A DNA stretch of 64,000 nt from Rummeliibacillus suwonensis. GTDB lineage: Bacteria > Bacillota > Bacilli > Bacillales_A > Planococcaceae. Positions 8,190 to 17,783 of this stretch are shown here, piece by piece. The stretch is from positions 96,144 to 160,143 of the forward strand of contig NZ_VCBL01000003.1 of assembly GCF_007896435.1 (NCBI RefSeq), given 5' to 3'. Under the pieces are notes generated by a model. The model did not search any database, had not been told where the DNA came from, and saw only the letters and a program-made list of their open reading frames with translations. Positions within the stretch are counted from its first letter, which is position 1, and the number at the start of each line of letters is the position of its first letter. Made by a program: the position numbers and the translations under genes.

Positions 8190-9929
8190 ATGAAGGCTAT
8201 GAAAAAATTACGGCAATATATTAGGCCATATATATTTTTCGCGATTTTAGGACCGATTTTAATGTGCATTGAAGTAGGAATGGATCTGTTACAGCCAACT
8301 ATTATGCAAAAGATCATTGATACAGGTATTGCCAATCAAGATAATGCTTATATCACAAAATTATTACTGATCATGTTGTTAAGTGCGTTTATTGGATTGG
8401 TGGGAGGGGCAGGGAATTCTGTTTATGCTACAAAAGCAGCTGTTCACTTTGCTACGGATATTCGCCGTGATGTGTTCAAGAAGATTGGACAGTTTTCAAA
8501 TCATAATACCGATTCATTTGGCACTGGTAAATTGATCACCATTGTAACGAATGATATTGAGGCATTAAAACAAGCCGTCATCATGACATTACGCATCTTG
8601 GTAAGGGGTCCTTTATTATTTATAGGTTCTGTCGTTATCGTTTGGTTAACAGCACGTCCATTATTCCCTGTGTTGTTGGTAACAATCCCTATTCTCATTG
8701 CCATTATTTATTTCTTTTCCGTAAAGTCAGGGAGTCTTTTTTTGAATGTGCAAAAATCTATGGATCAGGTGAATACAAGGCTTCAAGAAACATTAGCTGG
8801 TATCCGGGTCATTAAGGCATTCGATCGTCATGAATACGAAAAGAATCATTTTAAAAATGTCAATGATTCACTTATGAAACGGAATATGAAGGCTGAAAAG
8901 TTCATTTTGACCCTAATGCCGATCATGATGTTTATCGTCAATATAGGTATTATCGCCGGTCTCTGGCTGGGTGTTATAAAGGTAAGTGAAGGAACACTTC
9001 AGGTCGGTGTTATTTTAGCCTTTATTAACTACTTGAACATTATGATGAATGGATTAATGGGGAGCAGCCAAGTATTAATGCAAATTGCTCGTTCATTTCC
9101 TTCTGCTGAGCGAGTTGTTCAAGTGCTTGATACAGAAATTGATATTAGTGAGCACAATCACCTTGCGACGAAGCAAAACATATGTGGCGAAGTGGAATTT
9201 AGACAGGTGAATTTTAGCTATAGTAAAAATGGTGAGCACGTACTTAGGAATATTTCATTCAAAGCAGAGGCAGGACAGACAATAGGTATTATTGGTTCAA
9301 CGGGTAGTGGAAAATCCACACTGATGAAGCTTATTCCACGTTTGTATGACCCCGATTCAGGCGATATTTTTATAGATGGGGTCAATATAAAGGATTTACC
9401 ACTTGAAAAACTTCGCACAGCCATTGGGTTCGTTCCGCAAAAAGCTACTTTATTTTCAGGAACGATTGCGAACAATTTACGTTTTGGCAAAGATGATGCA
9501 ACGGCTGATGACATGGAACAAGCTACACACGCAGCAGCTGCTAGTGAGTTTATCGGTAGATTTGATAGACAGTATGAGCATCAGCTTATGCAGGGAGCGA
9601 CTAATTTATCCGGCGGTCAAAAGCAACGAATATCTATGGCACGTGCTTTTATCCGTGAGCCGCGTGTATTAATCTTGGATGATTCAACTTCAGCTATTGA
9701 TGCTCTATCAGAATTAGTCGTACAACAGGCATTAAGAAAAAATGGTGCCAATACGACTTTGTTTATCGTTTCCTCTAAAATTTCCTCCATTATCGATGCA
9801 GATCAGATTCTAGTCATGGAGGATGGAAGAATTGAAGCCAGTGGTACACATGATGAGCTACTAGCAAAAAGTAAAGTATATCGTGATATCTATTTTTCGC
9901 AAAGTGGAAGGGAGGTTAACAGTATATGA
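8190..9929 (+). CDS. ABC exporter half-transporter, degenerate-site subunit
   Basis: 579 residues: six membrane helices (about 15-300), then a nucleotide-binding domain. Walker A is GSTGSGKST at about 369-377 and the signature LSGGQ starts near 473. Walker B is LILDD, with Asp498 where the catalytic Glu is expected, and the switch His is replaced by Ser (about S529, IVSSKIS). This is the pattern of the non-catalytic half of heterodimeric exporters (BmrC/YheI, TM287 type). The partner is the next gene, overlapping by four bases (ATGA). Expected role: multidrug or peptide export, controlled by the PadR protein. Confidence 0.9.
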   Translation: MKAMKKLRQYIRPYIFFAILGPILMCIEVGMDLLQPTIMQKIIDTGIANQDNAYITKLLLIMLLSAFIGLVGGAGNSVYATKAAVHFATDIRRDVFKKIGQFSNHNTDSFGTGKLITIVTNDIEALKQAVIMTLRILVRGPLLFIGSVVIVWLTARPLFPVLLVTIPILIAIIYFFSVKSGSLFLNVQKSMDQVNTRLQETLAGIRVIKAFDRHEYEKNHFKNVNDSLMKRNMKAEKFILTLMPIMMFIVNIGIIAGLWLGVIKVSEGTLQVGVILAFINYLNIMMNGLMGSSQVLMQIARSFPSAERVVQVLDTEIDISEHNHLATKQNICGEVEFRQVNFSYSKNGEHVLRNISFKAEAGQTIGIIGSTGSGKSTLMKLIPRLYDPDSGDIFIDGVNIKDLPLEKLRTAIGFVPQKATLFSGTIANNLRFGKDDATADDMEQATHAAAASEFIGRFDRQYEHQLMQGATNLSGGQKQRISMARAFIREPRVLILDDSTSAIDALSELVVQQALRKNGANTTLFIVSSKISSIIDADQILVMEDGRIEASGTHDELLAKSKVYRDIYFSQSGREVNSI

Positions 9930-11770
9930 ATAAACCCGCTTCACAATCGAATCCTAATATCATGAGCCGTGGGCGCGGGCCGAGAGGATTTAGAGGTCCA
10001 GTTGAAAAAGCAAGAGATCGGAAGGGAACCATCAAACGGATTTGGTTCTATATGGAGAAGGAAAAAGTAGCATTAGTTGCTTCGATTATTTGTGTGATTC
10101 TTGCCACTCTCCTCGGTCTTCTTGGACCTTATCTCATTGGGATCATTATTGATGAATACATTATTCCAAAAGATATTACGGGAACGTTCAAACATTTATT
10201 TTTGCTGGCAGCAGTTTATATACTGACCGCTGTGTTCACTTGGCTTCAAATGTTTATGATGATTCGCGTATCACTACAAACGATTCGAAAGTTGCGACAG
10301 GATTTATTTGATAAATTTCAAACCCTATCCTTAAGATTTTTTGATAGGCGAACTCATGGTGATCTTATGAGCAGGGTCACGAATGATATAGATAGCCTGA
10401 ATAATGCACTAAGCCAAAGCGTCATACAAATCTTGTCGTCCGTTTTAACGGTTTTGGGTATCATGATAGCTATGTTCTCCCTAAATTGGATGCTAGCCAT
10501 TGCGACATTTCTGATTATTCCATTAATCATTTTTTCTACGAAAAAATTGATTACTTATAGCAGCAGTCATTTTATAAAAAGACAGAGAGATTTAGGCGAG
10601 TTAAATGGATTTGTCGAAGAGTCTATTTCAGGAAGTGAAGTGATAACGCTTTTTGGAAAAGAGGAAAAAATAAATCACCAATTTTCAGAAGTCAATGAAA
10701 GATTGCGTCAATCAGCTACGGATGCTGATATGGTTTCTGGATTTCTCGGACCTGTCAATAACTTTATTAACAATATTGGGCTTAGTTTTGTCATAGCGAT
10801 TGGTGCGATCATGACTGTGAATGATATGGCATCAATTGGGATTATAGCTGCTTTTGTCACCTATTCCCGACAGTTCTTTCGCCCGATCAACCAACTTTCT
10901 AATTTGCTGAATATGTTTCAGTCTGCTATTGCTGGTGCGGAGCGTGTATTTGAGATCATGGACGAGGCACCGGATTTGATAGATAAAGAGAATGCCATTG
11001 TCGTAGATTCATTTAAAGGCGATGTTGAGTTTTCCCATGTTCACTTTGCTTATGAGGAAGGCAAACCTATTTTAAAAAATATTGATTTCCAAGTCAAATC
11101 AGGTGAGAAAATTGCCCTTGTAGGTCCGACGGGTTCAGGGAAAACGACCATTATCAATTTGCTGATGAGGTTTTATGATGTGACGTCTGGTGAGATCAAA
11201 GTGGATGGTCATGATATTCGGGATTATCAAATAAGCGGGCTGCGAAAAAAAATCGGGATCGTGCTTCAAGATACCTATTTATTTTCCGGAACGATTATGG
11301 AAAATATTCGTTACGGATGTTTGGAAGCGACAGATAAGGAAGTTATCGTAGCAGCAAAACTAGCATCGGCACACCAATATATTAAGCATTTACCAGAAGG
11401 CTATCATACAGTCATTATGTCCGGCGGAACCAATTTAAGCCAAGGCCAGCGTCAATTGTTAGCGATTGCTAGAGCCATTTTAGCCAATTCGGATATTTTG
11501 GTCCTTGATGAGGCAACATCTAGCATCGATACAAATACCGAAGTCGAAATTCAAAAAGGTATCCATCGGTTAACGAAAGGAAAAACCAGTTTTGTCATTG
11601 CGCATCGTTTGAAAACCATTGAAAATGCGGATCGTATTTTGGTCATTCATCATGGTGAAATCATCGAGTCGGGCACACATCAAGAGCTTTTACAGAAAAA
11701 AGGATTTTACTTCAATATGTATGAAAGCCAGTTCAATATCCGAGAAAAAATAAATAGCAAAGCTTTGTAG
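9926..11770 (+). CDS. ABC exporter half-transporter, catalytic subunit
   Basis: 614 residues. An Arg/Gly-rich cytoplasmic N terminus (residues 14-36) precedes six membrane helices. The ATPase domain has GPTGSGKTT at about 400, LSQGQ, a Walker B VLDE with catalytic Glu529, and an H-loop IAHRL with His560, all intact. It therefore supplies the working catalytic residues to the heterodimer with the preceding gene (BmrD/YheH type). Start and stop overlap by four bases with the upstream gene, showing translational coupling. A type I repeat follows about 115 bases after its end. Confidence 0.9.
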   Translation: MNKPASQSNPNIMSRGRGPRGFRGPVEKARDRKGTIKRIWFYMEKEKVALVASIICVILATLLGLLGPYLIGIIIDEYIIPKDITGTFKHLFLLAAVYILTAVFTWLQMFMMIRVSLQTIRKLRQDLFDKFQTLSLRFFDRRTHGDLMSRVTNDIDSLNNALSQSVIQILSSVLTVLGIMIAMFSLNWMLAIATFLIIPLIIFSTKKLITYSSSHFIKRQRDLGELNGFVEESISGSEVITLFGKEEKINHQFSEVNERLRQSATDADMVSGFLGPVNNFINNIGLSFVIAIGAIMTVNDMASIGIIAAFVTYSRQFFRPINQLSNLLNMFQSAIAGAERVFEIMDEAPDLIDKENAIVVDSFKGDVEFSHVHFAYEEGKPILKNIDFQVKSGEKIALVGPTGSGKTTIINLLMRFYDVTSGEIKVDGHDIRDYQISGLRKKIGIVLQDTYLFSGTIMENIRYGCLEATDKEVIVAAKLASAHQYIKHLPEGYHTVIMSGGTNLSQGQRQLLAIARAILANSDILVLDEATSSIDTNTEVEIQKGIHRLTKGKTSFVIAHRLKTIENADRILVIHHGEIIESGTHQELLQKKGFYFNMYESQFNIREKINSKAL

Positions 11771-11888
11771 AAATGGACTATGATTTTTAAATCATAATAG
11801 ATAGCGATTAATCTCATTGTTTTATGTTCCGCTCCATAATCACTGAGATGGGGATAGTAAAAATTATTTTGAAAAGGATGTTTGAGTT

Positions 11889-12102
11889 TGTCCCGCTTTA
11901 ACGGGCAGTAAGACCCCCATCTCAAGATTTAGAGAGAAATGAGAAAGATAGATGGGGGATCAACTGCCCATAAAAGTCCGATTGATTCGGGTCAACAGGA
12001 TGTTGGTCACTCAGGTGTTACCACAGGACGTGGTGCTTTTCACTTAAGTTCCTCTGTTTCAGTGGGGATGAAGAAAACCCCCACTGATGGAGTTTCACTT
12101 TA
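11889..12102. repeat. Type I folded repeat, copy A (full)
   Basis: Begins TCCCGCTTTAACGGGCAG and ends GGAGTTTCACTTTA. It contains nested inverted arms (GGGCAG/CTGCCC; CCCCCATCT/AGATGGGGG), then CCAACAGGATGTTGG, CCACAGGACGTGG and a last CAGTGGGG/CCCCCACTG hairpin. Short open frames in it are not genes. Confidence 0.9.
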
Positions 12103-12164
12103 TTCTTCAAACTTTGCATTATAAATGGGTTCAAACCACTATAAAAAGAATAGGAGATGTTATC

Positions 12165-12485
12165 ATGTTTGTTCAAATGAAAAAAATAACTATTACAGAG
12201 GGTCATGCAGATAAGATAATTGAACGTTTTGGTGGAAAAGGAATCGTAGAAGAACAGGAAGGTTTCATTGATGCAACTGTAATGGTCAAAAAGGTTCATC
12301 GTGGCGATGAAGAGGTAGTTATTATGATTAGATGGGAATCAGAAGAATATTGGAAGAAGTGGGAAAAAAGCGATGCACATATTGCTGGACATAAAGCAAA
12401 CAGAGGAAAACCAAAGCCAGAATTTATCATTCGTACAGAGGGCGAATTATACGAAGTAAAAACAGTTAAAAACAGAGTGCAATAA
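12165..12485 (+). CDS. HmoA/IsdG-like heme-degrading monooxygenase
   Basis: 106 residues of the antibiotic-biosynthesis-monooxygenase (ABM) fold. ATG 12165 has GGAG at 12153-12156; the open frame extends upstream to 12087 into repeat DNA and is not used. It aligns with IsdG/HmoA through TITEGHADKIIERF, GFIDATVM, the Trp region YWKKWEKSD and AGHKA, which supply the Trp and the heme-ligand His. The Asn of the IsdG catalytic triad appears to be Lys here, so true heme-oxygenase activity is uncertain. Expected role: cytosolic heme breakdown and iron release. It is a single gene between a type I repeat and decayed repeat sequence. Confidence 0.75.
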   Translation: MFVQMKKITITEGHADKIIERFGGKGIVEEQEGFIDATVMVKKVHRGDEEVVIMIRWESEEYWKKWEKSDAHIAGHKANRGKPKPEFIIRTEGELYEVKTVKNRVQ

Positions 12486-13003
12486 TTATTTATAGATTCA
12501 AAAGCTTCTCAAATATTGTTAGTCAGAGTAAATCTGAAATAGCATCGTCTGAAAATTAGGGATTCAGGCTTTATCACATATGAACAGGCAGCAAGCCACC
12601 GCTTGAAGTCTCAAGTGAAGTAAGAGGAATTGAGAGTTTCTTAATTAGAAATCATTGAAATACCACTACCTGTACTGGTAGTTTCATTATAAAGTAAAAT
12701 GACCGTTGAAAGTTCAATGAAATGCAACTTTCAACGGCTAAATGAACATATTGGACTTTTTCAGTGACCTCAGCATTCGCCCAAGGAAAAAAGCAAGCGA
12801 TCCGTAGCGGAAATCAATAGGTTATCTAATTTCTATGTCAAGAACAAATTTTGGTGTAGCACCAAAATTATACAACCAATATATTTAGTTCTTAATCAAG
12901 AACAACTTTGATGTGAACTATACTTTTTAAAAACTTTTTGGATAATCCTTGATATCCGAAAACAGGAAGACCTTTCGATCATTGCTGATTTATATGATCC
13001 ATT
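12486..13003. other. Repeat-derived intergenic region with hairpins
   Basis: 12569-12660 looks like a decayed type I copy (TTTATCACATATGAACAGGC). 12768-12822 is a remnant of a type II end (GCGATCCGTAGCGGAAATCA). Perfect inverted repeats sit at 12703-12714/12726-12737 (CCGTTGAAAGTT) and 12848-12856/12860-12868 (ATTTTGGTG), neither with a T-run. No gene is seen. Confidence 0.5.
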
Positions 13004-14194
13004 TTAAAGATATAAACCCGCAAGAAAAATCCCTAATACTTTTTGATAGATTTCATCAAACTGGTTGATAGGAAGTGGGTTTACACCATGTCCGATTTCA
13101 ACAGTAAATCCGGGTTTTCGCCAGTCCTGAATGAACCAGTCCTTATATCCAGCATAACTTTCTATGTTTCGAACAGGTTCGTACCCGCTCACTCTGCTGA
13201 ACTCCTCCACCATAGCTTCAGATTCAGCAGGTTCCAGATTTTCAAATCCCCAATAGATTTCTTCGCCTTGCGTATGAAAGGCAAGTACTCTAGCAAAATG
13301 GCTTTTTTTAGTCAGCTCCGCCATCGCGATTGCTTCAGGCTCAGATAAAGGTTTTTCGCCGCCATAATCTCTTGGCCCAGGACTTTTAGGATTGCGTGCT
13401 CTTTCTTTTTGCCATTCAGCAGGGAATTGATCATTTAGATCAACACCTCTAATATTTGCTTTCCAACCTGAAAAGTCCCAACTATTATTGTTCCAGCTAA
13501 CGACTTGATTTCTCCATGCTTCATTAGCTGGTGGACCATTCAACACTAGATTAACACCATCCGGATTGACCATTGGCACAATGGATAATGATGTTTGCTG
13601 ATAGAGATTCGATGGGGAGATATCTCGAATGGTTTTAGAATTTGTTAGAGATAGTAAATAATCATTTAAAAACGTCATAACAATTGGTGTTGTAATCCAC
13701 TCATTTGCATGAAACGATGCGTTGTAATGAACCTTTTTATCTCCAATTCCCACTTTAAGCTCGGGTATTTCATGACCTAGAACAGAATTCCCTATAGTAG
13801 AAACCTTTAAAAATGGATAAATGCTTTGTAGATGTCTAATATCATTCATCATAATATCGTAGTCATAATCTTGCTTTCCAAATATTATTTTTGAAGTAAC
13901 TCTTTTAGGAATTTGGATCGTTTGCCCAATTTGTAGATGATAAGGATCGAGGTTCAGGTTTGCCATAAGAATCATATCCACTGATATGCCTTTTTTTCTA
14001 GCAATGTTCCATAAGGAATCCCCTGATTTAATCTGATAGTTGTTCGTTATAAATCCTGGAATTTTGATTTTCTGATGAATGATAAGATTTTGTGGATGGA
14101 TCGTTGGATTCGAATCAATGATTAATTGAAGATGAATTCGAAATAATTGGCTATAAAGCCATAGTGAATCTCCGGGTCTAACAAATATGTCCAA
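13004..14194 (-). CDS. LysM gamma-D-glutamyl-diamino acid endopeptidase I
   Basis: 396 residues: LysM 1 at about 2-46, LysM 2 at about 52-95, then an M14 zinc carboxypeptidase domain (about 105-396). The zinc ligands are His162 and Glu165 (FHANEW) and His307 (AFHTQG), and the catalytic Glu is E366 (TVEIGHG). Length and architecture match endopeptidase I of Lysinibacillus sphaericus, which cuts the gamma-D-Glu to meso-diaminopimelate bond of peptidoglycan during sporulation. It has no signal peptide, as in that enzyme. The start is TTG, with GAGGGAGGAAT upstream. It is monocistronic on the minus strand. Confidence 0.93.
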   Translation of the reverse strand: MDIFVRPGDSLWLYSQLFRIHLQLIIDSNPTIHPQNLIIHQKIKIPGFITNNYQIKSGDSLWNIARKKGISVDMILMANLNLDPYHLQIGQTIQIPKRVTSKIIFGKQDYDYDIMMNDIRHLQSIYPFLKVSTIGNSVLGHEIPELKVGIGDKKVHYNASFHANEWITTPIVMTFLNDYLLSLTNSKTIRDISPSNLYQQTSLSIVPMVNPDGVNLVLNGPPANEAWRNQVVSWNNNSWDFSGWKANIRGVDLNDQFPAEWQKERARNPKSPGPRDYGGEKPLSEPEAIAMAELTKKSHFARVLAFHTQGEEIYWGFENLEPAESEAMVEEFSRVSGYEPVRNIESYAGYKDWFIQDWRKPGFTVEIGHGVNPLPINQFDEIYQKVLGIFLAGLYL

Positions 14195-14613
14195 GTTATT
14201 CCTCCCTCTCTATAAAAGTTTTAATCACAAAAACATATGATATAGGTGGGTGGAGTTTATTGTAAGCCCACATTCAAGACGCCAATAAAAACAGTGGGAG
14301 CCTCGTCACTGAAAAGGTCAATTCATCTCCAAACGTAATAAAAATCGGCTGTTTGGTTCATGAATGAAAGAAAAAATTTTATTGAAAATTCTGAAGAGGA
14401 GCTTATTAAGCAAGCTTAAAAGTATCCAGATGCAATGAAATTAGTGTGTAATGGATCATCATCCTTCAAAGAAAGGGCGGAAAGCAATAATCCGCTACTA
14501 GCAAATTGTATGATGATATGGAGCGATATATGATTTAAAAGATAAAGCCTATGATTACACTTAAAGAAGATCTAAGAAGTAGATGCTAAATGATTGCCTA
14601 TACTAAAAAGGCA
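14195..14613. other. Intergenic region with a gene relic
   Basis: Upstream of the endopeptidase. From 14361 there is a short reading frame with ENSEEELIKQA then a stop, and after it KYPDAMKLVCNG in the same frame. It resembles a relic at about 59390-59480 (DFEEELFKQT ... LVRNG). No intact gene is present. Confidence 0.35.
14361..14540 (+). pseudogene. Relic of an unidentified gene
   Basis: Starting at the ATG at 14361, one frame reads about 19 residues, a TAA, then about 38 more residues including PDAMKLVCNGSSSFKERAE before TGA. A second divergent piece of the same kind occurs near 59388-59480. I do not know the parent family. This is weak evidence based only on the shared EEEL-x-KQ and LV-x-NG spacing. 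Confidence 0.25.
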
Positions 14614-14825
14614 TTTATCCCGCTTTAACGGGCAGTAAGACCCCCATCTCAAGATTTAGAGAGAAACGAGAAAGATAGAGGGGCGATCAACTGCCCATAA
14701 AAGTCCGATTGGTTCGGGCCAACAGGATGTTGGTCACTCAGGTGTTGCCACAGGACGTGGCGTTTTTAACCTGAGTTCTTCTAGCTCAGTGGGGGATGAA
14801 GAAAACCCCACTGATGGAGTTTTCT
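14614..14825. repeat. Type I folded repeat, copy B (full)
   Basis: TTTATCCCGCTTTAACGGGC to the pgeF stop codon. The lower arm has changed (AGATAGAGGGGC) but the GGGCAG/CTGCCC arm is intact. The final hairpin GTGGGGGATGAAGAAAACCCCAC is kept. The element abuts the 3' end of pgeF. Confidence 0.9.
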
Positions 14826-15587
14826 TCATCCCTTTTTCATAATAAAGGTTAAGTGTCTGCCAGCTTGTTTATCCTGGCGATAAGAGAAGCCTTCAGGGTT
14901 TAAATATGTGCACGTGGGATCGACTGTAATTTGTTCGGTAGGGATGCCTGCCAGTTCGCATTGCTTTTTTACGGTTTGTTGATTATCAATATGATATTTA
15001 TGAGTTTGATCATTGTAATACATAAAGTCATCTGCATAGCCAAGTGCTTTAAACTGGAGATATACATCTTCATCCACTTCAAATTTTTCTTGACTCAATG
15101 CTGTTCCAATGTAGATATGCAAGTTGTTTGGACGACAATGTTCAGCATTTTTTAAAAGTTCAAATGTTTTTAACGAAATTTCCTGAATAGTTCCCTTCCA
15201 ACCAGAATGAATAACACCTATAATCCCTTTTGCCGCATCATAAAAAGTTATGGGAACACAGTCTGCTGTGAAAGAGCCCAGAAGGAGGTTTGGTTCGTCA
15301 GTATATAGTGCATCCGTATTTTGGATGGCTGTATGGTTACTTTCGGCACCTTTACCTTGATCATCTAATGTTACTTTATGGATATTAGCGCTATGTGTTT
15401 GGTTAGCGCAAACCAATTGATCTAAACCACAATTTAAAGTAGCAGCTAATTTTTTACGATTTTGGATGATATGGTCAGGGTTTAAACATGTATGAAGTGC
15501 CATATTTCCTTCTTCAGGTTCATGAGGATCTCTCATCGTAATTCCTGCAATAAAACGTTCATTATCCAAATAGATATTTGTTTTCAT
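14826..15587 (-). CDS. pgeF: Peptidoglycan editing factor PgeF (YfiH/YlmD)
   Basis: 253 residues from ATG 15587; an in-frame GTG and ATG slightly upstream (15596, 15593) sit too close to TAGGTG. It belongs to the multicopper-like laccase-domain family with metal residues His65 (NQTHS), Cys110 (TADCVP) and His127 (IHSGWKG). In E. coli the homologue removes wrongly incorporated amino acids from peptidoglycan precursors; Firmicute members are also reported as purine nucleosidases. The stop codon TGA lies exactly at the border of type I repeat copy B. It is a single gene, next to the amino-acid permease terminator. Confidence 0.88.
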   Translation of the reverse strand: MKTNIYLDNERFIAGITMRDPHEPEEGNMALHTCLNPDHIIQNRKKLAATLNCGLDQLVCANQTHSANIHKVTLDDQGKGAESNHTAIQNTDALYTDEPNLLLGSFTADCVPITFYDAAKGIIGVIHSGWKGTIQEISLKTFELLKNAEHCRPNNLHIYIGTALSQEKFEVDEDVYLQFKALGYADDFMYYNDQTHKYHIDNQQTVKKQCELAGIPTEQITVDPTCTYLNPEGFSYRQDKQAGRHLTFIMKKG

Positions 15588-15649
15588 AATCATCACCTAA
15601 TTTTAATATATATGAATGGTTTCGAGAAGTATAGGCATTTGGTAAGAGG

Positions 15650-15685
15650 AAAAAAAAGCCCTTATGATAACGAGTCATAAGGGCT
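15650..15685 (-). terminator. Terminator of the amino-acid permease
   Basis: Perfect 11-bp stem, AGCCCTTATGA (15657-15667) with TCATAAGGGCT (15675-15685). The A-run at 15650-15657 becomes the T-run on the minus strand. Confidence 0.9.
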
Positions 15686-15693
15686 GCTTTTGA

Positions 15694-17082
15694 TCATTTG
15701 TTCAATAAGCTATGTCTTCTACCATAAATAAAGTAAATGACTAAGCCAACAACCATCCAAATACCACAGAAGATAAATGTATGTGTGGATAATTGTGACA
15801 TTAAGAAAATGCACAAGACAAAGGAGATAATAGGAACGAATGGATAAAACGGTACTTTGAATCCATCATTCGGGGTTTCTTTGTTCTTCCGTAAAAGAAT
15901 TACACCAATTGATACAAAAGTAAATGCTAATAAAGTGCCCATATTAACCAGTTCAGTCAGCTTATCTAACGGAACAAAACCTGCGCAGAATACGATGAGA
16001 GTAGCTGTAATCCATGTATTTTTGGCGGGTGTTTGATGTTTTGGGTTAACTTCAGACAGGATCTTTGGCAATAAACCATCACGACTAAATGCATAAATAA
16101 GACGAGTTCCACCGTAAAGCATAACTAGTATTACGGTCATCATCCCGATAACTGCACCTAGTGAGATGATACCTGAAATCCAATCTTGATGAACAAGTTG
16201 CATCGCAAAGCTGACAGGATTGTCAACATTCAATTTTGTATAAGGAGCCATTCCTGTTAAAACAAGTGAAACAGCTACATACAAAACAGTACAGATAAGC
16301 AATGATCCAATTATCCCAATCGGCATATTACGTTGCGGCTTTTTCACTTCTTCAGCGGCTGATGATACAGCATCAAAGCCGAGATAAGCGAAGAATACAA
16401 GAGCTGCACCAGATAAAACGCCTTTCATCCCAAATGGCATAAGAGGTTTCCAGTTTGCAGGTTCTACATAAAATACCCCTACTACAATAAATAGTAAAAC
16501 AACTGAAACCTTCAAGCCAACCATGATTGTGTTCAATCTAGCCGACTCTTTCACTCCGATCGTTAATAGGAATGCAGTGATAAAGATAATGACGATTGCA
16601 GGTAAGTTAACAAACGTACCATTTGCCGGATCAAATGCACCGGAAAAAGCCTTTGGTATATGGATATTAAAACCGGCTAACAATGAGTTCAGATATGCAG
16701 ACCATCCTGTAGCAACAGCTGCAACAGCTAACCCATATTCTAGTAATAAAGACCATCCAACGATCCAAGCGATCACTTCTCCAAATACCACATAAGTATA
16801 GGTGTATGCACTTCCTGTTACAGGGATCGATGAGGCAAACTCAGAATAACACATCGCTGCGAATGCACAAACGATGGCTGCAATGATAAAAGAGAAAATA
16901 ATTCCTGGACCTGCATGTTCAGCTGCTACCGTTCCTGGTAAGATGAAAATTCCTGTCCCGACGATGGCACCGACGCCTAGTAGCATTAAGTCAAATGCAC
17001 CAAGTGTTTTATTTAATCGAACCTTACCATGCTGATGTAACAACTGATCAACAGATTTTTTTCTGAAAATAGTATTTTTCAT
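15694..17082 (-). CDS. APC family amino-acid permease
   Basis: About 462 residues with twelve or more membrane helices and the amino-acid/polyamine/organocation signature GVGAIVGTGIFILPGTVAA near residues 33-52. It is closest in feel to the YfnA/cationic amino-acid transporter branch: a FFAYLGFDAVSSAAEEVKKPQRNMP block in the middle and short N and C tails. It imports an amino acid with protons; substrate unproven. ATG 17082 has GAG eight bases before it, while a GTG at 17091 is also open. It ends at a strong terminator. Type I repeats C and C2 lie upstream. Confidence 0.85.
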   Translation of the reverse strand: MKNTIFRKKSVDQLLHQHGKVRLNKTLGAFDLMLLGVGAIVGTGIFILPGTVAAEHAGPGIIFSFIIAAIVCAFAAMCYSEFASSIPVTGSAYTYTYVVFGEVIAWIVGWSLLLEYGLAVAAVATGWSAYLNSLLAGFNIHIPKAFSGAFDPANGTFVNLPAIVIIFITAFLLTIGVKESARLNTIMVGLKVSVVLLFIVVGVFYVEPANWKPLMPFGMKGVLSGAALVFFAYLGFDAVSSAAEEVKKPQRNMPIGIIGSLLICTVLYVAVSLVLTGMAPYTKLNVDNPVSFAMQLVHQDWISGIISLGAVIGMMTVILVMLYGGTRLIYAFSRDGLLPKILSEVNPKHQTPAKNTWITATLIVFCAGFVPLDKLTELVNMGTLLAFTFVSIGVILLRKNKETPNDGFKVPFYPFVPIISFVLCIFLMSQLSTHTFIFCGIWMVVGLVIYFIYGRRHSLLNK

Positions 17083-17137
17083 TAGATACACTCGATTCTA
17101 TTAAAAAATCTAAAATATTGATTCATACTTTCTAGCA

Positions 17138-17352
17138 TTTATCCCGCATTAACGGGCAGTAAGACCCCCATCTCAAGGTTTAGAGAGAAGAGAGAAAGAT
17201 AGGTGGGGGATCAACTGTCCGTAAAAGCCCGATTGGTTCGGGCCAACAGGATGTTGGTCACTCAGGTGTTGCCACAGGACGTGGCGCTTTTAACCTGAGT
17301 TCTTCTATTTCAGTGGGGGATGAAGAAAACCCCCCACTGATGGAAGATTCAC
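17138..17352. repeat. Type I folded repeat, copy C (full)
   Basis: Full copy beginning TTTATCCCGCATTAACGGGC. Arm changes keep pairing (AGGTGGGGG and CTGTCC form G-T wobbles with CCCCCATCT and GGGCAG). It runs directly into copy C2. Confidence 0.9.
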
Positions 17353-17500
17353 TTTATCCCGCATGAACAGGCAGTAAGACACCCACTTTGAGATGCAAGT
17401 AAAAGTAAAGACAAGTGGGGATCAACTGCCTGTAAAAGCCTGATTGGTTCAACGAACACCCAGTAAGAGGTAAAAAATAAACTGAGTGAAGTTTCACTTA
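17353..17500. repeat. Type I folded repeat, copy C2 (tandem, diverged)
   Basis: Starts inside the last bases of copy C (TTTATCCCGC). The arms are CAGGCAG/CTGCCTG and CCCACTT/AAGTGGG, i.e. paired changes relative to CGGGCAG/CTGCCCG and CCCATCT/AGATGGG. The 3' half is decayed. Confidence 0.75.
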
Positions 17501-17783
17501 ATTGTCTAAATAAGCATGTCTCATTTTTAATTACATAAAAATTCTAAACATTTATATAATGCATGTCAAATATATTTGTCGAATTTGCAGATGTTTTGTC
17601 AAATAAAAAGAACTATTCCGAAAATAATAGCTTTTTTATGAGTGGAAATGATATAAAGATTACTGAAATTAAAGAAACTTTATATATAATTTTCGATAAG
17701 AAGTGTGTTGATGATCCGGTTTCATCCACTAAAATATTGAATATTAGCTGATTTCCTATAGAATCTGTGTGGATTTTTACCCA

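Noticed and set aside
11939-12299. Open frames on both strands across 11939-12299
   Set aside because: They are produced by the type I repeat and by the antisense of the HmoA-like gene.
17563-17751. 62-codon frame between repeat C2 and the livF terminator
   Set aside because: No ribosome site, AT-rich random-like composition, no recognisable motif. A real small gene cannot be fully excluded.
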